DNA of 64,000 nt from Stratiolaelaps scimitus (GCA_019614645.1 JABWDB010000012.1:2108001-2172000); one strand, 5' to 3'; shown: positions 25,301-38,844, counted from the stretch's first letter. The notes: generated by a model not told the origin, from the sequence alone. Numbers and translations are program-made.

Positions 25301-26297
25301 TACAGTGGTGTGCATAAACTTAAGACGTCCCTATATTTCAATGAATCGTTACAAAGTATACACATTTGAGGCATTTATTCTGTATCAGATTGTGTACGTG
25401 TAAAATAGCATACATACCACAAAGAACAGCGCATATGACGGCGCAAACAGCCTGCTACAATGAAACATGTCATTTTTCGGGTGTGCGAAATGATAAGTCG
25501 CCCTCAGTTACCGAGTGTTTTCGCTGACTTTATTCAGTTTGTTGTGAGCATTCACCCTGTACTGCAGTCATGGGACACGCTTCGAGCCTTGCTGATACGG
25601 AGAAAGCAGTTATTACTGCGTTACACCGAAGAGGAAAGACCCTGGCTGCAGGGTCTTTCCTAGAAAGGAAAGGTCAGCCAGGAAACTGTCATGCACATTT
25701 GTCGACTGGCCTCGAATTCGACCATAACGTGTGAAGCAAGTAGGCAAGAATTAAACTTTCAGATTCATAGATTAGCAGTTTTAGGGACAATCAAGCGTTA
25801 TCCGCATATCATATGGGCGCCAATGAAAACAAGACCTCGTCTTCAACAACGCCCCATGACTGCCCAACTAAGCTTCCCTCGCAACAGTATGGACAAAGCC
25901 TGGACATTGGTGAATATTGGGGCAACGTTATTTAATAATATCCTGAGGGTGTGCATCTATCTAAAAGGTACTATGTTGTTTCAGATCATCTTCAGTGACG
26001 AGAAGGAGTTAAATTTGGATGGACTAGATTGATTTAACGGTTATTGGCACATTGTGCGTAAACAGTCGCGGTACTTCTCGAAGCACAATTTCGGCGGAGT
26101 GTGCTTTATGGTTTGCGAAGCTTTCACAAGGTACATGCTTTCGCCGAGACGGTTTACAAGACAGCTTGGATTTCAGTCCCCGCAGAGTCTATGGCCGATT
26201 TTATATAGTCGTGCGCTCATCGTATAATATAATGCACGCGTGTGATGGAGCGCTGAAGTACTGTAAGGGTAGAATCATCGACATCCACCATTTATAG
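25301..26297 (+). mobile_element. Tc1-like DNA transposon relic, 3'-truncated
   Basis: A TA target dinucleotide is followed at 25303 by CAGTGGTGTGCATAAACTTA, the form of a Tc1-like terminal inverted repeat. From 25570 a frame begins MGHASS and contains EKAVITALHRRGKTLAA, the transposase N-terminal helix-turn-helix region. From about 25825 the frame carries the linker MKTRPRLQQRPMTAQLSF and then IIFSDEKELNLDGLD, where the Asp of FSDE is the first catalytic residue. YWHIVRKQSRYFSKHNFGG follows. A TGA at 26030-26032 interrupts where the family has Gly. Further on, SYNIMHACDGALKYCKGR aligns with the D-N-A-x-x-H block, but the second catalytic Asp is Tyr. Homology stops near 26297, before the third catalytic residue, and no 3' terminal repeat was found. 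The copy cannot encode an active enzyme. Confidence 0.82.
25632..25661. repeat. Perfect 13-bp inverted repeat inside the Tc1-like relic
   Basis: AGGAAAGACCCTG at 25632-25644 is followed after GCTG by its exact reverse complement at 25649-25661. It lies in the transposase N-terminal region, just after the point where resemblance to the family ends. Confidence 0.9.
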
Positions 26298-26428
26298 AAA
26301 ACTCAGTGCGTGTGTGGTATGATGTTAGGTAAGTGTATGTGGAATTACGGAACAACACCAAACACAATGAAAACGAAACACAATATATAAATCAGGTTCT
26401 TTCATAGATGAAATACAAAACATGAGTT

Positions 26429-26429
26429 G

Positions 26430-26462
<33 letters not shown>
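26429..26462. repeat. (TA)n microsatellite near the truncated end of the Tc1 relic
   Basis: Uninterrupted TA tract beginning about 130 bp after recognisable Tc1-like homology ends. Confidence 0.94.
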
Positions 26463-26465
<3 letters not shown>

Positions 26466-27258
26466 TCGGTCATAAAGAAGCCACAACAATCTCATCTTTC
26501 CAATTGCGTTGGGGAGCCCCCGGGCCAATGGAGAGATTGACCAGCGCTGAAGAGCCAACTGGCAGATTTGCAGGTAGTACTTGATTCGCATTGATTACAC
26601 ATACGAATAATCGATAGAGCGAGCCTGATACAAGAAAGTCATTTTCAATCCCACTACGACTACGGTGGCATAGAGCCCTAACGACGATTGCGTAGTGTAA
26701 ATAAATCTTTAGAACTGCCGGCACCGTTCCTGTGCGAAACTGAAATGTTTGATTGCTATGTCGTTAAGTGTTATGGGATACACTTATAAGAAGACTGAAG
26801 ATGTGAGGACGATTTTTTCCTGTCTGTATTTCTTCATCAACACAGTTGTGGTAACAAAGCTAATTCTGTTCGTGCATAGGCAACCGGCCACTATTGGTCA
26901 CTATATGCCGTTCGTTTCGAGAGAATAGTAGAGAGAATAGAAGTGGATTCCATTTGTATACATATATATGGGTAGCTGGATGGAGAACATCTGGGAGGGC
27001 ATTAATTCCCACCACCGACCAGCAGCGTTTACGTTTGTGTGTTCGTCGCTCGCTGCTGCAACCTAACGCCACCGATGCTCTGCCCTAAGAGGCAGCGTAT
27101 TATGAAAACGAATGTGATTTCGATTCCATTATCCCAATGTTTCGTTCGAGGGTTAGTTCATTGTCGTGCGATCCGGGACATCGCGTTAGCAATTCTAAGG
27201 AGCAGCTCAGACGGATAGCGCCGAGGCCAAACCCGGACCATGTAATCCCTGACGAGAA

Positions 27259-27849
27259 ATGTCTAAGCGTGACCATCACAAAGCTCCGGACGTCGTCCCT
27301 GACCTTATGTTAGATTCCAAGCCTTTTTGGCCTCGCATTCCGATAAGCAGACACATTGGCGCTACGCAGCACGCTTGCTCACATAAAACTGGCACAGAAC
27401 TCATTCGATATATGCCTATACGATCGTATTATCATGATTACGCCATTTGGTCGACCCTACCAAAAAAAGGTCATCCGGTTTCGTATGTCGCTGGTTCGAT
27501 TATACCTCTCTCTATGTTGTTGAGCGTAACAAGCGCACCATCATTTCCTCAATGTGCTTTCTTCAAGGGAAATTTTGATGGACAAAAATATGAAGAGCGG
27601 ATCGCACCGGTGCTATCACATTTGAATGGAACGAGGAAGGGTAGCATTGCGTTTCAGCGTCACGGGCTTCTTATGTTCACCCGTGAACAGCAGAAGGGTC
27701 TTTCCGTTCCACCCATGTACACTGAACCAGTCAAGTCACGGGTAAACCATATGTCCATAATATATCTTCGCCTATGTGAGCTTGTTTGCTTCTTTCAGGT
27801 CTCTCTCTCTTTCTTTCCCTCTAAAAATGGGAGCCACCCTGACTTCTAA
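27259..27849 (+). CDS. 196-codon ORF, possible decayed Tc1/mariner transposase
   Basis: This is the longest ATG-initiated open frame in the window, ending at TAA 27847-27849. The middle part contains GNFDGQKYEERIAPVLSHL followed by GSIAFQRHGL. The order and spacing recall the transposase block G-N-L-N-G-Q-x-Y-x-x-E-I-L-x-P followed by F-Q-Q-D-N-A-R-P-H, with the Asp-Asn lost. The N-terminal 90 residues match nothing I recognise, and no signal peptide is present. A CAG acceptor-like site at 27796-27798 with a pyrimidine tract could mean the frame is partly intronic. The alternatives are a host exon of unknown function or a chance open frame. Confidence 0.3.
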   Translation: MSKRDHHKAPDVVPDLMLDSKPFWPRIPISRHIGATQHACSHKTGTELIRYMPIRSYYHDYAIWSTLPKKGHPVSYVAGSIIPLSMLLSVTSAPSFPQCAFFKGNFDGQKYEERIAPVLSHLNGTRKGSIAFQRHGLLMFTREQQKGLSVPPMYTEPVKSRVNHMSIIYLRLCELVCFFQVSLSFFPSKNGSHPDF

Positions 27850-28119
27850 GCCCCTCGGAGGCATTTGCGGCACGGATATTCGCAGAGACGTCCATTTACT
27901 TAATCACTCATTGTGCATCCGGTGAAGACGAGACGTCCCGATGGGTTCTGCGGAGGTTCATCAAGAATAGGCTCTACGACATATTCTTTAGGTTTAGTAA
28001 TACACACCAATGGACGGGTGTCTTTGGCCGTCTTTGAGGTGCGCTTCTGGACGCAGCGGTCTTTTTTTGTCTGTTGTATTGTCCTGTATTATAGAAGAAC
28101 TTCTCAAAATGGTTGACCT

Positions 28120-28428
28120 TCCTCCGCACTGACTAACGTATTATCCATATGAGATATACTAGATAAACATATTGTAAACGAAAGAAGGCTCTTCGTGTCC
28201 ACACACGATCCAGTAAAGTCAAGCCGGATAGCCTCGACTAGGCCTAGGAACAATGTTTGTTTGGTCTGCTGAGGTCCCGTCTTCACGCGGGAAATGGAAC
28301 ACTGAACGCCAAATATATTAGTGCTAACAAACATCCGCGTAGCAGTAAACTGAGGATGCTTCTCGGCGATGCCTTCGCTAAATAGACGACGCCAGAAAGG
28401 GATACGGGGCTAGTTACGGCATTAGTTA

Positions 28429-28459
<31 letters not shown>

Positions 28460-31400
28460 GAACGTTCGTCCACCAAAAGCACCTGGAAATTATACGGTTT
28501 GAGCTCGAAATGGATGCTTTTCAAACCAATGAGAAGTCTCAGACAAACATTTGCAGCAGAAAAACAACAATAACAAAAACAAGTCGAATCGAATCAACCC
28601 AATATATTGTCAGGCGCATAATTTGCTATAGCGTATATTACAACATGAAGGAATTGACTTAATTTGAAGACATAAGTACTCGAACCACGGCAATTCGAAG
28701 CACTGATGTTCGAGCAATCAGCATAGATTGTTCAAGTGCAACTAGTGCCGTATTTCACGGATAAAATTAGGAAGCATCGAAAACAACAACGCAATCTACG
28801 TTTATCAGTATGGTATATGGGACTGTTTTTTGTTGACTGGCCAGACGATTAAGCAAACCCAGTGAGAGGCTCAGGATCACGAATATTTTCAAAACAAGTA
28901 CTTGTTTTAGGAATCACCTTTCGAGGCGCTTACCCATACTATATATCATGTCAATTTCCCTTGGGAAATTCTTACTACACTCTGCGCGACACTAAGACTC
29001 GAAGGCGAACAAATTCGAAACGCAAATATTGGTGGAGACGAGCCACGCATTTACCTTATGTCAAAGGTGATATCATTTGAGTAATAACCTCGTGCAGCCC
29101 TATGGCGCACGGTTTGCTTCGTGCTAACCCTCAACCTTTGTCACAACAGAAGATCTATTTCCACTGGGCGAATTACAGCACTGAGGTTAACGTCAACGAG
29201 ATTTCTTTTTACTGTTTGCCCCCTCCTCTCCACAAATTCGACAACTTAGATTTTTCATTTCCTGAAACTCCCACCGCCCCGTTTTTGCTATTGAACATTC
29301 CCGCTCTGTTGTCGGCAAGTTCACCTGTTGTAACCGTTCATTAATTTGTTCAGCTGGGTATCGCATAATCCGAATGCTTGCCCTTAAAGAGTAGACTGGT
29401 CATTCTCGTTATTGCCAATAATATAGCAGAGAGCTTACGACCGCTAAGTTTTGCTTCTCAGCAGGCCTCTTGGGGCGAAGAAGATATTTCCGTCAAATTT
29501 ACACATCACGTAGAATTGTTTATACTGCTGACCGTGTGGAATAGATTCTGTATGTCTGGCTACTCATAACTCGACTTCGAGCCAGGATGTGATTATCTTA
29601 AGTAGATGGATCATTTAGATTGGCTAAGAGGAAGATCTACAGAATAGTTTATATTACCGAATAATAAGATTACCTTCACCTTTGCGATTAATAATAGCTC
29701 ATTACATACCGGATTTACTCATTGAACACTATTATGGCTACTATTCCATACAGTAGGTGCAGCCTTGTGCAGCTTAAGCATTGTGAAATTGCAGATTCAT
29801 TAATAAACCAATAAAGCTTTACCCCTTTAGCCAAAATGTCCAAAACCTGTGAAACCCGCAAGACCTTCTTCTATTATTGCTTTATACGTAGTTTCATAAG
29901 CATTAAAATGTGACTTATCACTTCGAGACTTTTCAGATTGGCCATGTTTAACCATCTAGATACTGAGGAAGTAGGCTTGTACCACTTTATAATAATAGCA
30001 ATAATAACGATGAAGTGACACATATATATATATATATATATATATAAATCCTTCACAAGCTGGCAATATGTGGAGTTTCACTGAGCATGCTGCAGCTTAT
30101 TATGGACATTTTACAGGATAATTGAGAAAAGATCACGGGGTGTCTCGCCTCACTTCGCTCCACGATCTGAGCAGCCGGGTCGAGTGAAGCTTGCATTCCT
30201 GCAAACTCGTTATAGGGTTACACTGTTCGGCGCGAAATATATTAGCCTACCTCCTTGGCGACACTCCCTTATATGTTGAAAATCTGAGATGTTGTTTTAA
30301 GCTGCCAGTGACGCAACTTACTCAGAAATCATTGGGATGTGGAAAAGAAAGATATCGACCCGGAATATCTTACAATACGTGTTCGATGGCTAACGACAAA
30401 TGCAGGGGGTCACTCAGAACGAACCGAGACATTGATCGCACGATACGACTTCCATTATGTTATGTGCAGGGCAGAGGGCTACCACGAGCCAAACTCGAAC
30501 CTTATATGTAAATATTTCAATAATGTTTGCGCCAGGTATTACGCTGGTGAATGCACCCCGTTGATCCCACTGACCCGACTGGTCCGCCGCCAATCATAAA
30601 CATGATTATTCTTTGATACGTGCCCTGTTTACACGAGCTGACCCCTCCTACACGTTTTACAGTTGTTTATTTTTTACTGTTGCACGATTTTACTAGGCAT
30701 CAAGGGAGGTATAACACAATACCATGTGAATAAATGATACGTTTACTATAGTACTACCACAATAGTGAGAATGATATTTCCACCAATATAGCCAGCGACA
30801 AATGGGCCCCGCTAAAAATATTATTTCCTCCAACATACGGTTCAGGTTCGACCAAAGATGAACAACAAATGGACGTCTTTGCGAAGTGAACGCCGCTACT
30901 AATAATAATAATAATAGCCGCTAAATTCATAATAGAATATGGCGAATATTCCGCATTCGGAACTACACACGAGGGACTTCGTGAAGCCAGCCCTGGACAG
31001 AAACAGCGAGAACTTATGAATGGTCTTCATTTTCTTCCCTCTCCGTCCCGATGAGACATATGAGGTACGGACATTGACTTCAATTATTTTAGGTTCATCT
31101 CATGCGCAGGTATATTCACTTCATGCAATTCCAAATAGAATGAACACCTGGCTCCACACGGGGCTTACACCACAGGCCATAATATTTGCCTACCAACTTA
31201 TCCAATGTCATCGTTAGTTAGCCAATGAATAAGGAAATCGTGAATCTGCCACTAGCGAGCCTCGCGGACCTCGGGGAGTTCCACCTCGTTGGGGGTTTTA
31301 CCGCGCGAATGAGAACGGCCGATTCTGTTCGAGTGCAAATTTAGAAAATAGCAAATAGGAGCGTCTCAGTTCGCCACCGTAATGTGCGACAGACATCAAG

Positions 31401-33842
31401 GTAACGCGTAATTCCGTGACACCTCGCCAAACAAAAGCAACTTGCAACGTTGTATACATCGCAAGTGTGATTACATAAGTATGCCGCAATATGAATACGT
31501 AGCAGATCTATCGACTGCTGAGTGCTCTCGAACAGAGATCCGTGTGCTTTATGGCGGGACCGCGATATCTTATCGTCCAGACTATCTCGTTTACAGCTAT
31601 TTTGTCTTTTCGTCGTTAAATAGCCGTGAAGCACTATCACCTCTATCCATCTCGATTCTAAGGTACTACTCTTTACAACGTTAAACGATTGATCTGTGAA
31701 TATGACTATTAACTTTTGTTCATGTACAAGCAATTCGAGCACTCACGCAAACAGGGCTACGACGGACAAAACGCCTAGACGGTATAATATGGTTAACAGC
31801 ATGCTACGGCTTCTTAGAATGTCTATGGTTTGAAGTAATATGAAAGTAGTTCCGAACCAACAACTTCAGGGTCAAAAACAAATGGAAAAAAAATGGGCTT
31901 AGGATAAGCACACGTGTATTATATCTCGACCTATCGTCTTGGTTGGTGGTAGACAGTCTACCAACACTGGCTGGAGCAAGCTTATCATATTAACATAGGA
32001 CATGTACAAACACAACATCGTCTGTACAAAACATGGTGTACATATATATATATATATATATATCAATCAATCAATGAATGAACAAGGGCCCGAGGCAACA
32101 GCTGTTCTTCAGCTTCGGAGTCAGTAAGAGGGACGATCGTTTCTTAGATCGACTGACCACGATCTGGTTCTCTTCTTCTGTCCGACCGCACCAGTTGTAG
32201 CGACCCCACGAATTGCTGTAACGACCGTCACAATGATTTACGGAACCCTTCCACTGTTCGAGATTGTCGTAAATAACTCGAGTCTGGGGCTTGGCATTGT
32301 GTTGTCTGATGGAGCGCTGGTATTTACGCCCCCTGTAGAGCGGTACTCGCCTGATGCGAATGTCTCGCAGAGAATCACCACTTACGTTATGTGTTAGTCG
32401 GGCAACAGAGCGAGTTACGATCCTGTCAACATTTGTTGATCGAGTGCGCACACTGCGTGAAAAATGGGATCACTTGCACTTGAGCCGGAATGATTTTCAT
32501 TTCGATCATTAACATTACCCATCCTGCTATTGTTAGGTTGGACTCGAAATCGTTTTGCATATCGCAAGTAGATCTACCTACTAGGCTAATTCCTTATATT
32601 ATGATTATGTTTTAAGGATGTCTTAGGTTTACATAGTGGATTAGGATAGGACAGCTGGCACAGAGAGTGTCGTAGGGAACGCTTACTTGGAACATAAATA
32701 TATTTTCTCTACATTTGCAGATTTAAGATACGTTTTCTATGCGATTTCCGGGATCACCAATTTGTATACATGACGTATGATTAGTGTATTTCGCAGACTA
32801 TCACTATTCTTACTAAAACCTTGATGACCTTTGATGAGGTCAGTTGCATTCGACGTCCAAGCTGCTGTGGAAATGTGAAGGAAAGAAATATTTCCTAGTG
32901 ACCCCGCCAAACTTGTTACCCACGACTTATACGTAATCTTAATCTAGTTCGATATACGTTGGCACTGCTCGGCTGGTGTCAAAGTACAAGCTGGTCAATC
33001 GGATTCACCTCTAACTACGAGGATATTCGAATCTGAGTCCAAAAATAGTAATAACATAATAATAATACCAATGCCAATGCATCATTTCATATGTGACCTT
33101 TGAGACAGCACGAGATACTCACATAGGTCCAAGTACCTAGCATTGCCACTGAGTGATACCATGGCTGGACAACTCCTCCGTATGGCTTTCCCATGTCGGA
33201 AAGGCAGCGACAAGTAAACCGCCTCAGTTCAATTCTCAATTTTCGAAATGTTATTTCAGGCGTGAATGTGGCCTCGCCCATCCAGACGAATGGTCAAAGG
33301 ACAAACACAGCCATGAGTGGCTTTCGACACCGAGAACGATTGGGTCGCCTTCTCCTCTGTGAATTTTGTTAGATGCGCTTTTGTAGTTCGTTTGTATGCG
33401 CGCAGTGAATCCCGGAACTGCGTACACCGCATAATCTCTCAGCTGGTTCACGGCCGCAGTTTATAACTTTTGCGGCGATGGGTGCAAGGATCTATTATTT
33501 TCTTGCTTACCTCCGGAGTTTACGATACCCTTACTCCATGATCACCTAGGCACGCTAGCGCGGCAATCCCCGGCTGGCGTTCTGCAGAAGCTATTTATAG
33601 CTCTGCGCCACGTGTCAGTTGTGAAAAAAAACGAACGCGTAATGCATTACGCATGCGGAGAGCAGTGAAATATTTATCACTGCTACCTCGTATTGATGGA
33701 GCGCTGCTTAAAACTGAAGAGGCAATCGATATTGCTACATGGGTGGTTACATGGGTGCATTGATTCCTGCCGAGGAATCTTGCGCAGGTCGAATAGCAAA
33801 TTGCAATCCACCCGTTGAAAGTCTACAGAGTATTATTGACAT

Positions 33843-33901
<59 letters not shown>

Positions 33902-36900
33902 AAGAGTATTTCAAATACTCAACTGAATATAATGGGTACCATGTCTACCTCTAAAACCAGTAAATATTTATCTTGTATAATAATCTTTAAGTATGGCTGC
34001 GGTCTCAGATCTATAGCGTTGATCCTAGAGTCAGATTGGCTAAAAACTGAAATACAGAATTGATTATTGCTCACTGTAGACTTTTTGTGCTGGTAATAAT
34101 GTACTTCACGTTTTGATATACATCTTAAGTATAAATATATGTGGATCACTAAAAATGAATACACTTTTATGCACTTATTCAACTCGAGTTGCAACGCACC
34201 TTCAGATTGGGTTGCGTAAATGAGGTTTCGGGTACACAGCAAACGAGAGTTTAGTATTTACAACAACAGAGCTGATCTGATACTAGCCACACCTTGGAGT
34301 CCTCTCGAGCAGAATATGGAAATAATAACATTTATCCTATCGAATATGAGTTATCGGAAAACTCTGAGATCAACATTGCGATAATATTTTGCAACGCTCA
34401 TCACGACGATCTGACTCTGGGAAATATTGAGCATTTTGCAGGGAGATTTTGCTGACAAGAGAAAGTATCATATAAATGGATATTCGGTATAATTGGAGGA
34501 CAATAATGTATGCTTTGAATAAAAGCATGCTGAATACAAATCATCACGGAGACCGGTCGGTGAATCTGTCGAACGACCGTGGTACAAAACGCAGAACTGT
34601 CTGTATATGACAGCATCGGCAAGCGCGCATGCCATCGTTGAGGAGAAATCTAGAAATCTTTTTAACAGTGATCGACATTTCGATATTTTGTCTATCCGCC
34701 TGTGAGATCCGCCTTCTACGTTAGGTTTCACAAGACGTACAGCGTATGTCTTGCTCGAACCCTCGAACGGAGCGAAAACATCACCGAACACCATTTCACA
34801 TGTGTAAGTATAGATTCAATGTGCAATATAGAACCAGACGTTGTCCAACAAGCGAGAAGATGTCGCTCGCATGAGTGACGGTAAAAACGTACACGATTTC
34901 TTGTGCTTATATTGAGATTCTCGCCTGATACGCGTTTCGTGTAATTAGCATAGATCGGAGAGATCGAATAGTCGGGACATACTGAGTATCCCACTTCAAC
35001 TCTTATCCGGGGGGCACGATCAATCGCCGTAAACACTGTCCCTCTGATCGAAGTTTGCGTCTTGCTCAGTCAACTTGTTCGTACGGAACAGACCGCCACA
35101 TCACAGGGACACGCAATGCAGCCACATATATAATAGATGATAGCATATTGAAGATGAAAACACAATACTTATTACAATATTTAAGTTGATATGAAGCAGG
35201 ATAGTTCGAATCGATAGATCATAATTATCCTGTGGTATCCTGATGTGACTTTTGAGTTTACGTTGTTTGTGATATTTTCCAAAACGTGAGAACTGGTACA
35301 TAGCTGGTACAAGATAATATTAATGCTCATGACAATAATAAGGGGAAGAAAAACCGAGAAAATATATGATTTCGTTAATAAAATTAGTAGAATTGGCTAA
35401 CTGATTTTGTTAAAGCCAACCTACCTACAAGAGCACAAATTTAGCCTGCGAGAAATCATCGCCTTACATAGAAATAATTCACGAGGCTGAAATATCACGG
35501 AGCACCAAACACAGTGTCACGTTTCGATGCCACACTAAATAGAAGTCTAATATAGGAAAGTGATCCAGAGAGGATTATCCAGGCTATTATCTATGTTACG
35601 TATATTTGCCCAGTACCACAGAACCAGTCACTGTGGCACGGCCACTTTCTTTGATTAACGATAACGTGCAATCTATCCTCCAGGAAATGAACTGCTATAT
35701 CACGGTCACGAGCAGCTGGTGGTCATCTTGTTCCACTTATCCAGAGTATATTTCATAGGCAGGTACGTGAGACGGCATACAGTTGCAACCGAATGAAAGG
35801 CTGTTGCATTATTCCTTATCAACTATTAGGCACAAAGATATCGCACAATGGATCAGTCCAAGGTTCCGCGGCAGATAAAGGCCATTGGAGAGACGTCAGT
35901 AGAGATCTGCCTTCAGCGATCCCAAAATGGACAACGTCACCAGTGCAAAGGTCTGGTGGCACAACAGCTGAATACAATCCGCGATCCGGGTCATCTTGTT
36001 AACTTACAGTTAGGCGAGTTGCAGGACGAAAAGCGAAATTGGACTGTTGAATGTTAACTAACACGGTCCGACATGCAATCCTATTGCGAGAACAGCTATA
36101 ATCCCCCGCACCTCCGCATATGTAGTAAATTCTTGCCTTTTAATAATCCACTACAATAATACCTCAACACATTGGTATCTACCGCTAATTGGGCTTGATC
36201 ATTCGCCAGCGTTCGTCCACATATTGTACACTTAAACTGGAAATAAATTTACACAAGTTTCAAGTAAAATTACAACTCTGGTGACAGCAGCAGCAGCAAT
36301 AACAACAATAAACACGTTTCTATTAGAACTGAGGCAACTTCCACCTGCGTCAACGGTTCCCGCTGATAAGTAACGGAGAAAAAAATGATGGCCGCCCAAA
36401 GGAGTTGCGGAGACCCTGTGAAGAATGCTTCATTACACTCGATGCGCATTGAACCGGCTACTCGCGGATGCATATTGCATAACCTAATACATGAAAACAG
36501 TAGCTAGCGCGCCCCGCATGATAAGTTCTTCCCGCCCAGTGGCTCCTCCTCGTTCTCAGTGTATACCTAGATTACATGTAGTTGTTTGTCAAGTGTTTTA
36601 CGATCGACAAAATCCAAGTCGAAGGCGACCCACCCAGTCAAGCCTAGCCTATCCTAGTTCAGGGTGCAACTATTGTGAGGATGAGGACATGGGAGGGAAC
36701 TTCGCATGCGGGTGCAACTGTCAGAAAGGCCAAAAAGGCACTGGCTCCTATTGATATTGAAGGAACTCAGACAAACCATTGCGCTCGGGGAGTGTCCGTT
36801 TAAAGAGTGGGCCATTCAGCAGATCCTCAATGCTCGTAAATTGTGCTACTGTCACGTGCTCAAGTTATTGCAGCGATGCTTTTCTGTTGAGTGCCTTCTT

Positions 36901-38840
36901 AAAGTAAGCAAGGCAAAATCCTTTACGTATATACCAGGGATCAAAAGCAGGTTTTTGCAGGGAGAGCTGTCTACATTGGAAAAGGAGACTACATTAGCTC
37001 TAGTTTATGGTTAATGGGACCATAAAGCAGTTTGTTGACTAGTCGAATTCAGCAAATTGAGATAGCGAACAACACAGAAGGTTATCTGAGTTTAAGATAA
37101 GTTATATCACGTGGAACTAACCAACGTTTTTCATGACCGCTTTCTTCCTGCTGTGTAATGCCACTCTCCTGATTTTGTCGATACTTCATAATTAACAATG
37201 ATTGTAACGCGCTCGATTTCTTGAATTGATGAAAAGGAAGGAGGATCCAGGGAGTCGTTTGGGTAAATAGATTATGTCTAAAATGACCCATGATTCAACA
37301 CAGGCATCGACCTAACTCAAAATTATTCAGAGAAAGGGTGTCTTTTTTTGGCTGCTTGATACATTATTATATTAGGCAGGAAAAGGCACAGAAGGGTTGT
37401 TGCTTGGATATAACAAGCAACAATTAATTAGTAATGCAATTAATATAGCCAACACTATTAAATTACTTGTAAAGAGGTCTACCAATTATCTTCCCAGTAT
37501 GCTGGTTGCCTAACTACATCTATAACAGTAGGCTAATCATTGGTAGCGAATATTCTCCTACCTCGTAAAGGATTTCGACGACCTCCGCGAGAGCGCACCC
37601 TGGCAAAATATTTGCTGTCATGAGGCGAGGGCTCATTATTCGGGAAGCGCCTGCCTTGTCTATAATACACAAGGGACCAGAGTTACAGGTTCTTGCTCTC
37701 ATGTTAGCTCAAGTAGTTCCTTTAATTTGTGTCATCCCATGACATGGCCTCAAAGGAACACCAACAACTAATCTAGCCTCTATTAGGGCTCTGACTGATA
37801 AGTGACATGTTAATTGTTTTCTCAGACACACTCCTCCCTCGTCAGTCGCCTGCGCTGTGCTGGGTAATCTGATGATAATAGCCGATTGAATGACGTTCTG
37901 GTATCCCGATCGCCGACGAGGGGCAGCTATCTTATTAGGGAACATATATGAGGCGTCACATTAGAAGTTTCCTTAAGGCCACAACGTATCAACGAACTTG
38001 AAAGTATCGCAATTGATTTAAATCTAACTGACGTCAGAGGTCAGAGATGGGGAAGCCTACTTTAAAACTATTAAAATTATATAACTCGATTGGATGTGTG
38101 TACAGTAAAGCCGTTAAAGCCGCTTGAACGAATATCTTTGGCGAGCAATATGCGATCCATGCATGGCACGAGGTTGCCATTATTATTATTCATTATGTGT
38201 ATATATTAGTATTATATAATAGTACGGGAGTGCACAACTCTAGGTACAAGAAAAATATAAATATTTGTTTTCACAGAAGAAGTGCGCAAGTGACAAGAAT
38301 TGGACGAAGCAAGACGAAGACGATGGGACAAATAAGGACTGTAATTAAATTTACAAGGTGGGAAGTAGACATGAAATAATACCAGTAATTATTAAAGCAT
38401 AGAGCCCGCTGCGTGTGGGCGGACTGCAAGCAGAGCATGCCTTCAGAGGTGTACAAAATGCTGAAAGGAATGATGAATCAAATTTATAAACATATTGAAA
38501 TTAAACGCAGAAAAAGGTCGGTTCCGTTCATTTCCGTCCAAAAAACAAAACGCATGGATTTTAAAACGCAAGGACTTGTTCCAATATAAATGCATATATA
38601 TATTATATATGGCTCACAGTCTCGTTCCATGTCAGTGTTCGTGCCGGATGAGCGGGTGCAAAGCGCAAAAGACTTTCCCCATAGGCCCATAGCCAGGGTC
38701 GGCTAACTCTTGCCGATACTCCACTCTGTGTCTGCTTCAACTTGACGCCGGTTCCTCGTTTCGGGCAAGCCACGTCAACCGTTTCTGCAGAATAGCTGGC
38801 TTAGAACGGCGACCATTAGCTCTGGTTTGTTCAGGTCACT
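28120..38840. other. No gene recognised
   Basis: Open frames of 60-133 codons occur on both strands, but none carries a motif I can name. A splice-donor-like GTAAGC at 36904 ends a frame with a helix-like sequence (FKEWAIQQILNARKLCYC), and an ATG frame at 35848-36057 is hydrophilic. Neither has further support. Confidence 0.4.
33843..33904. repeat. (CA)n-(TA)n-(GA)n compound microsatellite
   Basis: CA, TA (about 19 units) and GA blocks in succession. The TA-to-GA order echoes the tract at 19488-19541. Confidence 0.95.
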
Positions 38841-38844
38841 GAAC

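Noticed and set aside
2541..29824. AAACCAATAAA-CTTTA shared by 2541-2563 and 29803-29823
   Set aside because: The flanks do not align; an AT-rich match of this length is expected by chance in 64 kb.
31341..31742. 133-codon - strand open frame
   Set aside because: No recognisable motif, no start context, and an overlapping + strand frame of 80 codons; composition looks like a chance frame.
33815..34063. + frames through 33815-34063 with long Tyr-Ile runs
   Set aside because: The repeated residues are a translated (TA)n-(GA)n microsatellite, not a protein. The same applies to frames at 40727-40999, 48261-48539, 26325-26591 and 55343-55657.
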